Program-made: the position numbers and the translations under genes
Notes under the pieces: generated by a model
Told to the model about the DNA's origin: nothing
Database searches by the model: none
What the model saw: only the letters and a program-made list of their open reading frames with translations
Shown here: one piece after another, positions 12,250 through 24,473 of the stretch
Numbering within the stretch: position 1 is the first letter of the stretch
Layout of the letters: every line of letters starts with the position of its first letter
NCBI GenBank assembly: GCA_963920665.1
Contig: OY987265.1
Coordinates: forward strand, 5,585,001-5,649,000
DNA: 64,000 nt
From: Straminergon stramineum
Taxonomy: Eukaryota; Streptophyta; Bryopsida; Hypnales; Calliergonaceae
Reading direction: 5' to 3'

Positions 12250-12450
12250 AGCACATAGAATCTATGAATCTATGAGTCTATATTATAGACATCTTTTATA
12301 GTTATAGGTGTCTATATTGTAGACACCTATGTTATTGACTCTTTCCATGTTATAGTATGTCTATGTTATAGGTATATATGTTATAAACACTTTCAAATGG
12401 ATGTAGATACGTACCTACAGCTAGGTTCAAGGCTCATGTCTTTGAGTTCA
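12250..12450 (+). repeat. Dispersed repeat with short internal palindromes, copy 1 (family H)
   Basis: Sequence such as TATAGGTGTCTATATTGTAG then ACACCTAT is rich in short inverted repeats. The block recurs reverse complemented at 20633-20860, sharing TTCCATGTTATAGT, TATAAACACTTTCAAATG, GGTTCAAGGCT-like and ATAGAATCTAT. No TIR or target duplication could be fixed. Confidence 0.55.
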
Positions 12451-14834
12451 CGCACTAGCCTCATTGAACTTTTGACAATATGTCATTGTCAAGATCTTGA
12501 GCCTCTTAGCTCAAATTTTACCTTTGCAAAAAGATATGAAGATTTCATATTTGAATATAGACTCAAGTTGGAAAGGAATTTGCAAATTTTCAAAACAAAA
12601 CAATGCTATGCTCTACTTGCCTATATTAGAGGTAAATTTTTTTAAATATACATTATATCTTTGTAAACATTGGAACCCCTAGAAGGTTGTTTGTTTTCCA
12701 ATCTCAACCAAAAAAATTAAGAGAAAAAACCAAAATATGATATTTCACTTTGGATGCCAAAACACCCCAAAACGATTTTGGATTTAAAAGAGATTTAGAG
12801 TGGTACACTTTTGCTACTCAACATTTGGATTGCCCTACCTAATGAATTTCTATCCAATAGTAGAATTTGACATTTAGGAGGGGTCGAATTTGGGTATAGT
12901 AACTTTAGTGAGATACTCCGTTGCTTCTTTAGGCACCTTCAACTTAGATACTTAAAGAAAATTTAGATTGACCTAATTGCATATAAAATCATCCAAATAA
13001 GCATTTGTAAATAGGAATTATTCTTAAATTGTTTAAATTTACAGTGGATATTGTTGGAAGTTGACATGAATCCATTTGAGATTCTCTCTATTTGAATTTT
13101 TTGGACAATATATGAATAAACGGGTTATAAATTCTCAAAGTATCCAAAATAGGTGTACTAAAAATGGACTTAATTCTCTCATGATTAGAGATTGTATATT
13201 TTAGACACGCATCTTGATGGAATGGTCTTGCAAACAAACCACAGCTAATTGCAATTACCTTAATCTCAAAGGGTGGCCTAGAATTGATTTTATGAAGCTT
13301 CAAATAATGTCCAACTTCTAGCTTCATTTGGCCATTCTAACTAAATCAATTTTTTACTTTTTTGCAATAAATAACTCCATGACTTCAATAAGTCACAAAA
13401 ATTGAAATTATCATGAACTTTAAGCAAAAAAATGAAGAAACTTCCTATCAAATATGATAAATGAAATAAAAGAGCACAAAGGAATTTGAAATTAGTACTA
13501 CAGAGAGAAAGAGTACATGACATCATAGAGTATCATTACATAATCCAAATTCACATGTTCTTCAATATTTAGATAATGAGTAGTGGTGATTTCAAATTTA
13601 AACTTCAAATTGCAGTAATATATTGAAGTTCAGGAATTTTCAATATTTCAAATTGAGGATTTGGTAAAATTCATTTCATTAGTTCAGCTAAAGTTTTTAA
13701 AATTAGTTTTATTTTCAAAATTGAGATGAACAACAAGAAGTTAGAAGTTGCACAAAAAACACTACGAGGCTATTAATTTCTAACCATTGTTTTTAGAGTT
13801 AGGGCATCAATATGTAGAAGCACTAAATAGTGTAAATGGATGGATTTTTGGTTTGGTGACTTGACATAGCCATCAACAAAAAATTAACTCAAAAAATGGA
13901 TGAAAATTAGTCCTAGGGCATTTGAGGGTTAATTAGGCAAGGAATTAATGATTATGTATACATTCAATGTCTATACTCTACAATGAATGATTATATATTT
14001 TTTACAAGGATGAAATCATATATCAAAAATCATATCAAATACAAAGTATATTTTTAAAGTATATGAAAAAATTTCAATATAAGTATATTGTAGGATAGCA
14101 TATCATAGTGTAATCTTTGATTACATATCATTTAATGTTTCATTGACATGATAATAGCTAGACTCTTAGTTGCAAATGACTTTGAAATACTTGCTTTGAG
14201 GATTTTTTTGAAGTTTTCAAGTCTATTAGATAATAAAATTGGAAAGGCATGTACTTTAAATATTTTGAAGATTTTCATCAAGATTTAAGAACAAAATATT
14301 GAAAGTCAAGTGCTCAAAAAGTCTTCACAAGCATACCATTTTGTGAAACAATCCCCTCTATAAAATGAGAAAATAACTAATATAACTTGAATCCAACTGA
14401 AAGATGTGGATATACCAATATATAAAATACATGAATAATTGGTTAGTTTTTATATGTTTTCAAGTACAAGCTTTGCCAAATTTGGAGTGTAAAGTGCTTT
14501 GGTAATTGTGATTTGGTAACCATAAGTGCAGTATTTTTGAATGTGCTTCCAATGATAAAACTTTCAATTTCTAATTATAAATGAATCAAAAGTCAGACAT
14601 TCATTTGGAGGGGTTGGGTTTTCAAAGAATCTTCTAGAAAAAACCTTCAATACTCAATTACATGTGAACTTCCTTACTACTTTTAAGGAAGCTGCCGATA
14701 GCCTTGAGGAAGTGAGGAGCTCATCATAAATTGGTCATTTGAACAAACTACATGATGCCCATTCCATAGATATTTTGAAATTCAATTTCATGTGCTAGCC
14801 TTGGGAGGACTTCAATTGTCCTCTAAAGTGAGTA
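12451..14834. other. AT-rich intergenic DNA with one TTAA-type terminus
   Basis: No gene is recognised. At 13929-13932 a right terminus-like sequence occurs (reverse complement TTAACCCTCAAATGCCCTAG) for which I found no left partner. Open frames in this stretch are short and low in complexity. Confidence 0.4.
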
Positions 14835-15120
14835 CCCCCCAAACCGCCACTTTTTACTATCGTGCCTAGTTATTGTCACTAGGTTGGTCAAATTTTCATT
14901 GTTTTTCTTGTTGGCAAGTGCGGAAAGGAGGTTTCTCGAACGCCCCAAAGAACACGACATTTGGATTCCCCATAAGCAAAAGGTACGATGCATCCAAGTC
15001 TTTTCCTGATAGATGTTCTGAAATCATTCATCTTCAACAAACGTACATATTGATTTTGGAGATGTACACATGGTGATGATTGGCGTTTTTTAGGCAAGGT
15101 GCGATTTTCGGTGTACCCAC
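14835..15120 (+). repeat. Dispersed repeat, copy 1 (family C)
   Basis: It is colinear with 28125-28378 and 57110-57340 and more weakly with 31335-31590. Shared pieces are TTCTTGTTGGCAAGTG, AAAGAA(C/T)(A/G)CG(A/G)CATTTGGAT, a GCAAAAG block, GTTCTGAAATC(A/G)TT, GTACATATTGATTTT and a terminal GTACCCAC. A TTAA right terminus (reverse complement TTAACCCTTGAAGAGTTTAA) follows at 15138-15141. Nature unknown; no TIR or poly(A) tail is seen. Confidence 0.6.
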
Positions 15121-15479
15121 CTTAAACTCTTCAAGGGTTAATAGATAAGGGTGGCCGACTGTACGCTGACTAACTTAAGTTATGCTCCTTAACTGAAGTT
15201 CTCAGTAGCCTCGGTCATCTAACTTCCCATTTAAGCTTAAGCTTAAAATAAACTTCCTTTACTTCTCTCTCATCAAGGTTTCCGCTTTTTGTCAGAGAGT
15301 CTTCATTCAACTGAGACTCTGTGATCAAGAGGTTGTTGACCTTATCAAATGAGTGAAGAATCATCTCTGCAAACAGTTACAGTTCAGACATGAAAACTTA
15401 GGGTAATTTACTCTACTTTAATTAAACTTAGGCATTCTTTAAGTTACACCTAGAGGTTGGGCTAATTTGTTCGTGTAAG

Positions 15480-15780
15480 AAGAGTCCCGAAATCGTCACT
15501 TGTGATTGGACAAAAAGGCTCAGCTGATCCTCACTTTTGTTACAATAAAAGGCTAGAATCCTCACTTGTGATTGGACAAAAAGACTGAAATCTTCACTTG
15601 TGATTGGACGAAAAGGCTCAAATGATCCCCACTTGTATTACAATAAAAGGCTAGAATCCTCAATTGTGATTAGACGAAAAGACTGAAATCTTCACTTGTG
15701 ATTGGATGAAAGGCAGAAATCCTCACTTATGATTGGACAAAGGGCTTAAATCCTCACTTGTAATTGGACAAGAAAGGTTG
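15480..15780 (+). repeat. Short minisatellite, about 9 units of 30-35 bp
   Basis: The unit resembles ATCCTCACTTGTGATTGGAC followed by AAAAAGGCT. Two units (near 15530 and 15630) have CACTT-TTACAATAAAAGG instead, giving an alternating pattern. Units differ from one another by a few substitutions, so the array is not freshly homogenised. Confidence 0.75.
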
Positions 15781-15851
15781 ACATTTGTGCAATTGGATTC
15801 AAGGGGAATGGGATCGGCCTCTAGGTGTCAAGAGTTCCTTAATTGAAAGAC

Positions 15852-16506
15852 TTAACACTTAAATGTCCAAGGCCTTTTATTCGAGTTTCTTGGAGTTTGC
15901 TCCAAATTGAACAAAAAGACAACATTTTGATAAGTTCCATCTTTTTTTTTGAATTGTAACTATACTAAATTCAAACTAAAAATGTTAGAGATCACATGGG
16001 AAAAGAAAACCCAATAGTATCACTTACAGATTGAAAGATTATAATGTTTGATTATGAGGGTGTTAAAGATGTGAAAGTGGATTCAAGTCTATTGATCCTT
16101 ATTTTATATGTCAAATCTAAAATGGAAGTCATGGAAAAAAATACGAGGTTAAGGACATAACATCTATGACCACAATCAATTTATAGTTTCTCAAAATCTA
16201 ATCTACAATTTTCTTATAAAAATTTCAAATGTGATTTTTTTGCCCAGTTTACATGAATTTGAGGCTCACTTCCAAAGGCTCTCAATACAACCAAACCTAG
16301 ATTTGCAATAGACACCCTTGCACAAAAACTTGAATAGAAAAATCATAAACACTCGATTTCATAAACTAATTTTTTAATACTAAAACTATATTTCACAAAA
16401 GATTTGTTTGAAGAAAACTACTAAAAAATAGTAACTAGATGTGATTTTATTTCACATCAAAAAAATTAAACACCAAAATATCGTGGCTTGGGCATTTAGG
16501 GGATAC
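15852..16506 (+). mobile_element. TTAA-family element, about 655 bp, decayed right end (family E)
   Basis: It begins TTAACACTTAAATGTCCAAG and ends GGGCATTTAGGGGATA, where the final TTAA has mutated. Its left 150 bp match 63848-64000 closely: AATTGAACAAAAAG, TCAACATTTT-like, TTTGAATTGTAACT and ATGTTAGAGATCAC. Non-coding. Confidence 0.55.
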
Positions 16507-17128
16507 CTCCTAAAGCTCTTTTAAATCCAAATTGTTTTTGAGTTGCTTTGGTCACCTAAAGTGAAGTAGCAAAATCTTTTTTTGCATTCATGGATCTTAC
16601 CCATGCAATCCTAGAAGTCCTAGTAAATTATTTGTCATTGAAATAGAAGTTAAGAATGAGATCCTACAATGAAAAAGTTCTTGAAAATGCAAAATTTTTT
16701 AATTACAACTATTTTTTGGGTCCAAAGTGTTGTTTTGGGTACAATTTTTAGAATTTGTTTTGTTTTGTTTTGAAATTTTTTGAATCAAGGAACTTTAGAG
16801 TTTAATTACCTCTAAATCTAGGCTAAGAGCATCCTCAATCCAACCAATATATTTGTTGCCGAAAATGTATTTCTAACTTTCAATTCTCATATATAATTAG
16901 ACCATAAAATTACTGTCATTGGAAGGGCATCCAAAAGTACTTTCCATAGACATAAGAAAACTCAAATTTATGACATTGGACAATGACAATGAATTGCAAC
17001 CTAAAAGATACAAATCATGGAGACTTAGTTAGCCAATCACGTATACCAAAACAAAAATTTGGCCAATTGCTTGTTACATTTGAAGTTCTTTCTTATTTTT
17101 ATTCAAATTCATGCACACAATTAGAGTA
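16507..17128. other. Intergenic, no gene recognised
   Basis: AT-rich. A possible further TTAA terminus (reverse complement TTAAACTCTAAAGTTCCTTG) lies near 16800. Nothing else is recognised. Confidence 0.35.
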
Positions 17129-17312
17129 CACTAATTTGTCCTAACAAATGCATATGACACTAATTTACCAAAGTCACACCATTACAAATTAGTGCAAAAT
17201 TAGTGCAGGAGGTTGAAATATTACCATATTGTACGAATTTGTGTAATTTTTTTAAGTAACACTAATTTCCCCACTCACTCACGCACTCACGCACTAACAG
17301 GACAAATTAGTG
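17129..17312. mobile_element. TA-flanked MITE, 184 bp
   Basis: A perfect 14-bp terminal inverted repeat, CACTAATTTGTCCT and AGGACAAATTAGTG, is flanked on both sides by TA (17127-17128 and 17313-17314). The TA duplication fits Tc1/mariner-type MITEs; the superfamily is inferred. An internal CACTAATTT copy occurs near 17159. Non-coding. Confidence 0.75.
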
Positions 17313-17314
17313 TA

Positions 17315-18450
17315 GTTTTGGAACATGGCGGGCCACCGAAGCAGCAGGAAAAGACAGCAATTGAGGCCCCATTAAATTCCAGAGTCTGATCGTGTTTCAG
17401 GATTCCAGAATCGTTTGCAGATCCCCGCAAAGTGACAATGCCGCTGTCCTGAACAGACTTCACTTTCGTGCACAGGAATAATTCTACAATCTTCTTTTTG
17501 CGACCGAGCCAAATTTGAATTGCAAAAAGCAAAGCTGCCAACTGAAGCAAGATGATGGCATTAAGGCAATGAATTAAACATGTTGTTTCGATTTTCGTGA
17601 TCGAAGGAATAAGTTAGAATCCCAATTTCCTAATTTCATCCCCCGGCCAGGCGGCCACACCCTCCAAAACAAAAAACAACAGAAACGGACTGCACTTTCT
17701 ACTAATATAAGATTTCGAAGAATCGAAGGGCGATCGACAAGCTCAAGTAAGTTAAGCTTATTACAATATTATTATCAAGCCTCGTTCCTGAATCCTTATC
17801 GAGTGATCGACTAAACAGTAACTAACTTACCCTGCTCCCCCAGCAACTCCCGAGTTTCAATTTTCGAAGAATTAAGCGCGCATTTATTAATCAGATCGAA
17901 GTTGGTGGAAACAGTAGGCGACTAATTGGAGACTGTAACCGGACAGTGTATTAAAGGATTCGTCAAGTGTAAACTTGGGGGAGACAGTCTTCGACAATTC
18001 AATCCCAAATCCAAACTTTTTCCCTGAAAGAAGGAGAAGAATCAGTACAGTAGAAAAAGTAACAGAACAACGATTTTAATAATTAAAACCGTCATTCAAT
18101 TCAGTTAGCAGCTTCAAAAATGGAGTTCAGACAACTAAGTCAAAAGTGTCATCGACTAAAAATATTCATCGCACATTGATTATCTTATGGTGACATTGAC
18201 GACCACTGATTCAAAGCCAGTGAGTGAAACTGAAAGAGAAGCGCACCCAAATAATCTCGACAAATTGCAACAGTAACCACGTTTTGGATTTGGCACTGTT
18301 TGGACTTTGGTCTGGCACAAATTTCAACAGAAGAACCTGAGTCGAGCCGAAGTCCTGCTTGAGGCCTGCGGAGTGCGGAGGCCGTTTGTTGGCTCTGGAT
18401 AAAAGAAGGGAAGGAAGCTTTGTATTGCCAGAAGCTACATGTGAGGAAGT
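17315..18450. other. Low-copy GC-richer stretch; possible minus-strand exon, product unknown
   Basis: Base composition rises well above the surroundings and no repeat is shared with the rest of the window. On the minus strand a frame from about 17595 to 17287 opens with a strongly hydrophobic segment (LLQLAALLFAIQIWLG) followed by RKKK, which would suit a membrane anchor. It lacks a good ATG. Its last 8-9 codons come from the TA-flanked MITE. It could be a real exon, a pseudogene or chance. No family is recognised. Confidence 0.25.
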
Positions 18451-18738
18451 TTGAGTAGGATCTTGCTTGAAAGTTTGAGTAGGATTTTACATGTTAGAGG
18501 GACAGATTCTTTAGAAGAGTATCTGTTTATTCCATAGCCAACATTTTGAGGCCACGCAAACCACAAAAATCAGTTCAAAGGGAGTGAAGTAAATTGTATT
18601 TTTGTAGAATGGGGGACAAGAATCTATGCTCAAGATCACATATATAATATGACATTCGTCTCAACAAAACTTCTTTGTTATTCAGGAAGCAAAGTTTGAA
18701 ATGTCATTGTCTAGAGACTCATTGAGTATTTTGTACTC

Positions 18739-18786
18739 CTTGCAATGAAATTTTATTTCATTTGTTTCAAAAGAAAAGAAAAGAAA
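18739..18786 (+). mobile_element. Extremely 5'-truncated retroposon tail (LINE-like)
   Basis: A 48-bp insert is flanked by the 12-bp direct repeat TATTTTGTACTC (18727-18738 and 18787-18798). It consists of CTTGCAATGAAATT, TTTCATTTGTTTC and an A-rich tail. The same 3' end occurs at 22802-22872 with its own duplication. Together these indicate target-primed insertion of the last bases of one retroposon family. Confidence 0.65.
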
Positions 18787-18798
18787 TATTTTGTACTC

Positions 18799-20632
18799 TT
18801 GGGTACTAGAGAAGACTGCAATGGTTTATGACGTTGTCGTGATGTGGGTTGTTTACTATTTAAAATAAACATTTGTGTTTGTTTGAATTGAAGTGTACCA
18901 GTAGGTGTTGTTTAGATGTTGTTAGTATTAACCATGTTCTAGTTAGTTATTTGCATGTTAACCAAAGGTTAGTTGAATGAATGAGTTGGTAAGAAAGGAT
19001 TAGTGAGAAGTTGGAGTTAGGCGGCGGCTAGCCACTAAGGATTAGGATTTGTTTGAGGCTACTTAGAAGTAAGGATTGACCCTTATCTCTCTCTTGGATG
19101 TTAGGAGGGTGTGGACAAAGTTTGATGAGGAGTGAAGATGGGGATGATGTTTTGTACAAACTATTGGAGAAGACTTTCGTCATTTATGAAGAAGGCAATA
19201 TTTGCCATTGGATTTTAAAACTATAGTGTACTATTGTATTTCCATTTGAGTTGAGATTTGTGAGGGTTTGTTTTGACCAAGACATACTCTTGGTACAAAA
19301 AAATTGGGAGCATTATCCTTTATAGATCAATGATTCTAAAGCATTGAAGAGGAAGATGTGTAGTATCTATTGGATCTAGGCAACCAAGTTTGTGTAAACA
19401 ACAATTTGAGTTGGACTCTATGAATGAACTTTCAAAGCATCCTTGAAAATTGTCTAAACATGATCCAAACACTTTGGGTAATATGCTGTATATAAGTTAA
19501 AAACATAGGGTACACTATACTATAAATAACATTAGAATTTCCTAAATTGTAAAGGTGTCTATATTTGTATGTTAAACTTTATTATAACTTTGAAAATATT
19601 CATTTTTTGGAAATCCGGTCCTGAAGGAGTTAATTTCCCTTGATAATCATAATTGGACTTAAAGGTTATAGCTAAGGCTATTAAGTCCACAAAATATAAA
19701 ATAATTATTTGAGAATATCTCATATACATCCTATTTTCTACATGTCCCTTGAGAATAAGTTTGGAATTCATAAAATTTAATTTGTTATATTTACAATTTT
19801 ATTTTTATTTTTTGCTACAAAATTATAAAAATTTATCAATTTCATAAAACCAATTGAAACTTTCTATAATGATGGAAAATACATACTTAGTGTCATGTTA
19901 TGTAGATATAAAATTGAAATTAATACATTTTTTAAAATTTTAAATTAATCTTAGAAGTGAGGTTTGATTTTATTTTCAAAAATAACAGAGACAACATTTT
20001 AGGAAGATTGGTAGGGGGTCAAAATATTAAAATTGAAAATGCCAACCATGTCCAATATGGATACAAATACATGGATAGGGATAATTATACAAATACAAAT
20101 ATATGGATGCAAATATGGATATGGCTACATGGCACAAATACAAATACATTGAAGAACATCATTATCCCATATTACTTGGAACTCCCAAACTTTGAAACAT
20201 GATATAAATGAATAATTTAAGCATGCTTGAAAAATGAATCATTTAAAAAAATGTTCATTTGTAAATTATGAAATCCAAACTATCTCTCTTTATCTTACAT
20301 AATTTCTTTACTATCTTCTCAAAAATACCAAATCTAATGTGAAGTTTAACTATGTGGTGATGAAGTTCATCCCCTCAAAAACTCTAGACATAATGTGAGG
20401 TTTGACTATGTACTGATGAAATTGGTCTTGAACCCCCAAATATATTTTTTTGGTACCTTATCTAGAATTTTCAATCATCCATTTACAAATGGAATTTTCA
20501 TTTTTGTATTTGAAATTTTTACACGTGTAGTTGAGGAGTAGCTTCAAGGTACAACAATTTTCATAACATTCAACTAATTATGTGGTTAAAAATATATTAT
20601 ATGATATGTAGTTTATTTTGCAATGATGTTGG
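18799..20632. other. Intergenic, no gene recognised
   Basis: It contains one TTAA right terminus at 19630-19633 (reverse complement TTAACTCCTTCAGGACCGG) without a detected partner. A degenerate GGATACAAATACATGGATA-type low-complexity patch lies at about 20050-20150. Confidence 0.4.
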
Positions 20633-20860
20633 AGCATGAGAGTAGAGATGTGAGCCTACAAGCCTTGAACTTGCGTGTAGGTATATACCTACAAACATTT
20701 GAAAGTGTTTATAATATATGTACCTATAATACAGATACACTATAACATGGAAATAATATACAACATAGATACCTATAACAAAGACACCTACAATCATAGG
20801 AGGTGCCTATAATATAAACTCCTTGGCTCATGTGCTTATAGATTCTATGCTCACATGCCA
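20633..20860 (-). repeat. Dispersed repeat, inverted copy 2 (family H)
   Basis: Reverse complement of the 12250-12450 block, as described there. It contains ACTATAACATGGAA and CATTTGAAAGTGTTTATAA. Confidence 0.55.
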
Positions 20861-20984
20861 ACACTTTCCATTTTTTTTAAAGCCTAGATAACCCGGGTAG
20901 CTTAAAAAATAAAATTTGAACATAAAAATTTGAACTTGATTTTTTATATTTATATAAAAAATGTACTTGAAAATCTTCAAATCA

Positions 20985-21215
20985 TTCTATTTCTATTAAT
21001 GACATGAAAGATATGAGGAGTTCTAATTTATGAGCAGTCATGGAGTTTCTATCCCAAAATAAACTTTGAGGCCTTGTTTTGAACTCAATTTTCAATATTT
21101 ATTTTATAGAGGATGTAGATTATTCATTATGATATTAGAATTGTTGGGATTGAAAAATTTCAATTCTACAGCTAAAGTCTTGACAATTTAGTATTTTTTT
21201 AATCATACTTTATCC
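20985..21215 (-). mobile_element. Fragment of the 0.95-kb TTAA subfamily
   Basis: It aligns with 46375-46590: ATGAAAG(T/A)TATGA(A/G)GAGTT, then CAAAATAAACTTTGA-like, TAGATTATTCATTA-like and GGGATTGAAAAATTTCAATT-like blocks. It is inverted relative to 43671-44621. A TTAA terminus (CCTTTAGGAGTTAA) occurs at 21868-21881 and may be its right end, with foreign sequence in between. Confidence 0.5.
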
Positions 21216-22801
21216 ATTAGATGAGATCTAGCCCCATTAGAAGACTGCAAGTTCCTTGTGGTGGGGAACTTAGTGAAGTGTGCTACTATAGTGCCACTTC
21301 AACATGCTAATGTGGTTGGGAGGCAACCACGTTAGATTTTTTCAATTTTTTTTTGTTTGACTTCTTTTTCAATTTTAGGGCAATAAAAAAAAATTTATTA
21401 TGGCTAACTACTGTCAGCTATTCCCTCATTGCTATAGGAATAGCATGGGGAACACGCCTGAAGCAACCCTCTAGTGCTGCTGAAAAACATCTAATGACTT
21501 TCTACTTACTATCTTTTTCCAAGCATGAATATTTTTTTGAATATTTTTTTAATCTATATTTCCAAATTATTTCTTCATCATATTATGGAGAAAACAAGCT
21601 GTAAATCTACACACTTTTGTGTATAAAGTTTGAAAGATGAAACCTAACCATTTGGAAAGAGGTAAAATTTTCTTTTCCAAAATTCAAGTGTCATGATCTT
21701 GCAATTAGTAAGATTTCTTATTTCAAAATTTTAGAAGGGTGTACTCTAACAAGTTATCTAAAGGATCATGTGGTTGGATTTGCTAATGAATAAATATAGA
21801 CGAAGATTTTAGTATTGCATTGGAAACAAGTATTTTGAAGCAATTTTGGGCCCATAAACACCGTAGTCCTTTAGGAGTTAATGTGTTAATCCTTCAATTC
21901 CTATTGATTGTAAATCTCAAAAAGCTTTGTACATCCATTAATTGTTCTTAAAACTCATCATTATTTTGGACTATGGTATTATTCATTCAACTATTTTACT
22001 TATGGTATACTTGTCACTTATTGCAATTCAGTTAAAAGCAATCGGAATTTGAATGAAGTAATAATGTGTCTTTTGTAGCAATTAAGGTAAATGGACTCGA
22101 TCTCACCCTATTCTAGTGCCTACAATTTACTCTTTACTCAAAAATTGTACGAGAAGCAACCACCCTTTTGCATCATGACATTTTTTTTGAAGGGACATGT
22201 CACTTGTGCCATTTCATACAAAACCGTCCTTTTCAATTTTCTCTCAACGAACTTTGAAAAATCACAAAAATTTATGTCTCAGGTGGAGTATCTTGATTAT
22301 AATTGCAATTGGTTTCTATTCAACTTTTCAATCTCTATAAAACGCACAAAATGCCAAGCGGTTCTTCTACAATACCACCATAATAAATTAGCATGGTAGT
22401 AGGCATACTTAAAAATAGAAGGTGTGTTGAAGTGAAACTATAAAAACAAAAAACTTTGGTCTAAAACTAGAGAGATATTAGAGTTAATCGTAAAGTATGT
22501 ACAATGCAGGCCTAAGAGTTAGAGTTTGAAATAAACACCTAACATAACTCCTTGGAGCACCAAAATTGAGGTCCAATGGAGTTTGGTGTTGTGTTGCTTT
22601 TGTAATATTTGTAGTTAAACCTCCCTTTGACACCACTATTAGAACTGGGGATGACCTTTACGATTAACTTTGTTCACTTTCAAAGTTCATCTCAATTGCA
22701 AAACAATAATTGACATAAGTGCACCCACAATTGAATACTCTGAGTCTCTAAAAAAGAATACATGCATCATTCAAATGGTGGTTTCAAATTGTGACACTTG
22801 T
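21216..22801. other. Intergenic with TTAA termini and family J copy 2
   Basis: A right-type terminus ends at 21881 and a left-type terminus (TTAATCCTTCAATTCCTATT) starts at 21886, so two elements nearly abut. Family J copy 2 is at 22240-22345. No gene is recognised. Confidence 0.4.
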
Positions 22802-22872
22802 GGTTGACATTCATGTATTTTGCCCCTTGCAATGAAATTCCGTTTCATTTGTTTCCCAAAAGAAGAAAATAA
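22802..22872 (+). mobile_element. 5'-truncated retroposon tail (LINE-like), second copy
   Basis: A 71-bp insert is flanked by the 10-bp direct repeat TGACACTTGT (22792-22801 and 22873-22882). It ends CTTGCAATGAAATT then TTTCATTTGTTTCCCAAAAG and an A-rich tail, the same 3' end as at 18739-18786. Confidence 0.65.
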
Positions 22873-22882
22873 TGACACTTGT

Positions 22883-23828
22883 TCAATGACTTCTCGCAAT
22901 GACTTCCTTCACTGACGGTTTACCATGCTTTCCATTTCCATTCATGCTCATAGTTTAGGTGTTGATAACGGGCTGCGTTGATAATGGGCTCTGCTCCTGG
23001 ATTTGCCACAGAATGCCATGATCTTCTCAATTTCTCTCCAGGAATCACAGCGATCACAAAAGGATTTTGTGCACACAGGGGATCCCTTTTTCTCAAAGCT
23101 TGACAACACCAACTGATCGGACTTTCAATATGAATACACTGTGCTCGTCTCGAAGCAATTCAAAGAAACTGCACCAATTGCGATTGATATGTTCTCAGGA
23201 CATAAGATTTTCACGCTGCAACACAAGACACATAATCACCACCAAGCTCCATCGATCACACCACTTTCATGAAGCCAAGAGGTTTAAAGTACCATGCAAC
23301 AAAATTCGATAGAGCCAGCACTTCTGAATCGAACTTGTGCAGCCGGTACTATCAAATTGAGTCTGCAATCTTTAAAACTCGCCATTGACATGATAATCGA
23401 GAGGTGAGTTGTGCTCAATCTCTGATGCTTTAATTATTTGAAATCTTGGTTAGCAAGTTACACTATTTTCAACATGAGTTCTGTTCCCGGTTCTGTTGTA
23501 CTTCGCAAGCTAAGAAATTGACCTGAATAACAGGTGATTCTAATGGGCAGGTCTGGTAGTAGGATCGAAGGTGGAAGATACTAGGAACCTGAATGATCCC
23601 GGTTACCAACAGCAACTTATTCCAATCTACATGAAGTTTTACCGATTAACAACGACACCCCATTTGCAATTGCTAAAAATTAGTGAGCATCAAGCTACAA
23701 GTAGCATGGATGAGAACGTGACGGATGAATTCGTGACACTCTTTGTAATTATTATAACAGAAAACAGAGTCATACACTTTGATGGGTTTTTTTGTCCAGT
23801 GCTCAAACCATTAACTTACTTTGCTTAA
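22883..23828. other. Low-copy sequence, no confident gene
   Basis: Composition is closer to genic DNA than the flanks. Short plausible frames exist on the minus strand (for example FFELLRDEHSVFILKV near 23110-23165) but no start, stop or splice chain could be built and no family is recognised. Confidence 0.25.
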
Positions 23829-24358
23829 TGTCAATAGCCACTCCCCTTTGAATGAAAATAGGATTTTCTATTAGCATGGTGTACAATCTCCCACTTTGAA
23901 TGATTGCAGAAGAACTATTCTTAGTAATATAAAAATTGGTATCCACAGATTTGGCTCTTGGACCCAAAGATCTTTCCGCAGCTTTATAAATCTTCTTTTC
24001 TAAATCTCCAGCTTCATCAGTTCAAATGCTAAAAGTGACGCATGTACTGTACTCTACCGCTTATTTCTTCTGATTATCAAGAAGTTTCCCAACCAAGAGT
24101 TGAAAGTCTTCGAATTTCCCTTTCTGCAGGCATGTCCTCCAACCACCCAACTAGTACCGAAGCCTGCTTGAAGGTTTCTCCACTAAGCTTACGCTAAAGG
24201 ATTTTTTTATTGCAAGCAAGTCGTTTGAAACAATATCTTATGAAGCCACTCTCCAACGTGCACCTGCATGTCCCTGACTTGTCTTTCCCGATCTTCAGCT
24301 CTCATCTCTGCTGATTCTGCGACTTGAAGTTTCTGGTCACCAAACTCTTGCACTCAGG
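23829..24358 (-). pseudogene. Decayed coding fragments of an unknown gene, copy A
   Basis: On the minus strand several frames look coding. Near 24355-24240 there is an acidic, coiled-coil-like frame containing AEMRAEDRERQVRDMQ. Around 24117-24061 it reads KFEDFQLLVGKLLDNQKK then stop. Around 23985-23943 it reads KAAERSLGPRAKSVD and continues open through SGRLYT. A second copy at 27557-28117 is colinear and keeps the same frames with conservative changes. That conservation argues for a protein ancestor rather than random sequence. Frame shifts and missing junctions between the pieces argue that this copy is broken, or that introns separate the pieces. I do not recognise the family. Confidence 0.4.
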
Positions 24359-24473
24359 TAACTACACCAGATTGCGTCCAAATATGTAATTAATTATTCA
24401 TTTTTCCTGTCATTAAACTGTCTATTTTTTAATATATTTCTTTTTGAAACCAATAGGAAGACCCATTGCTGGA

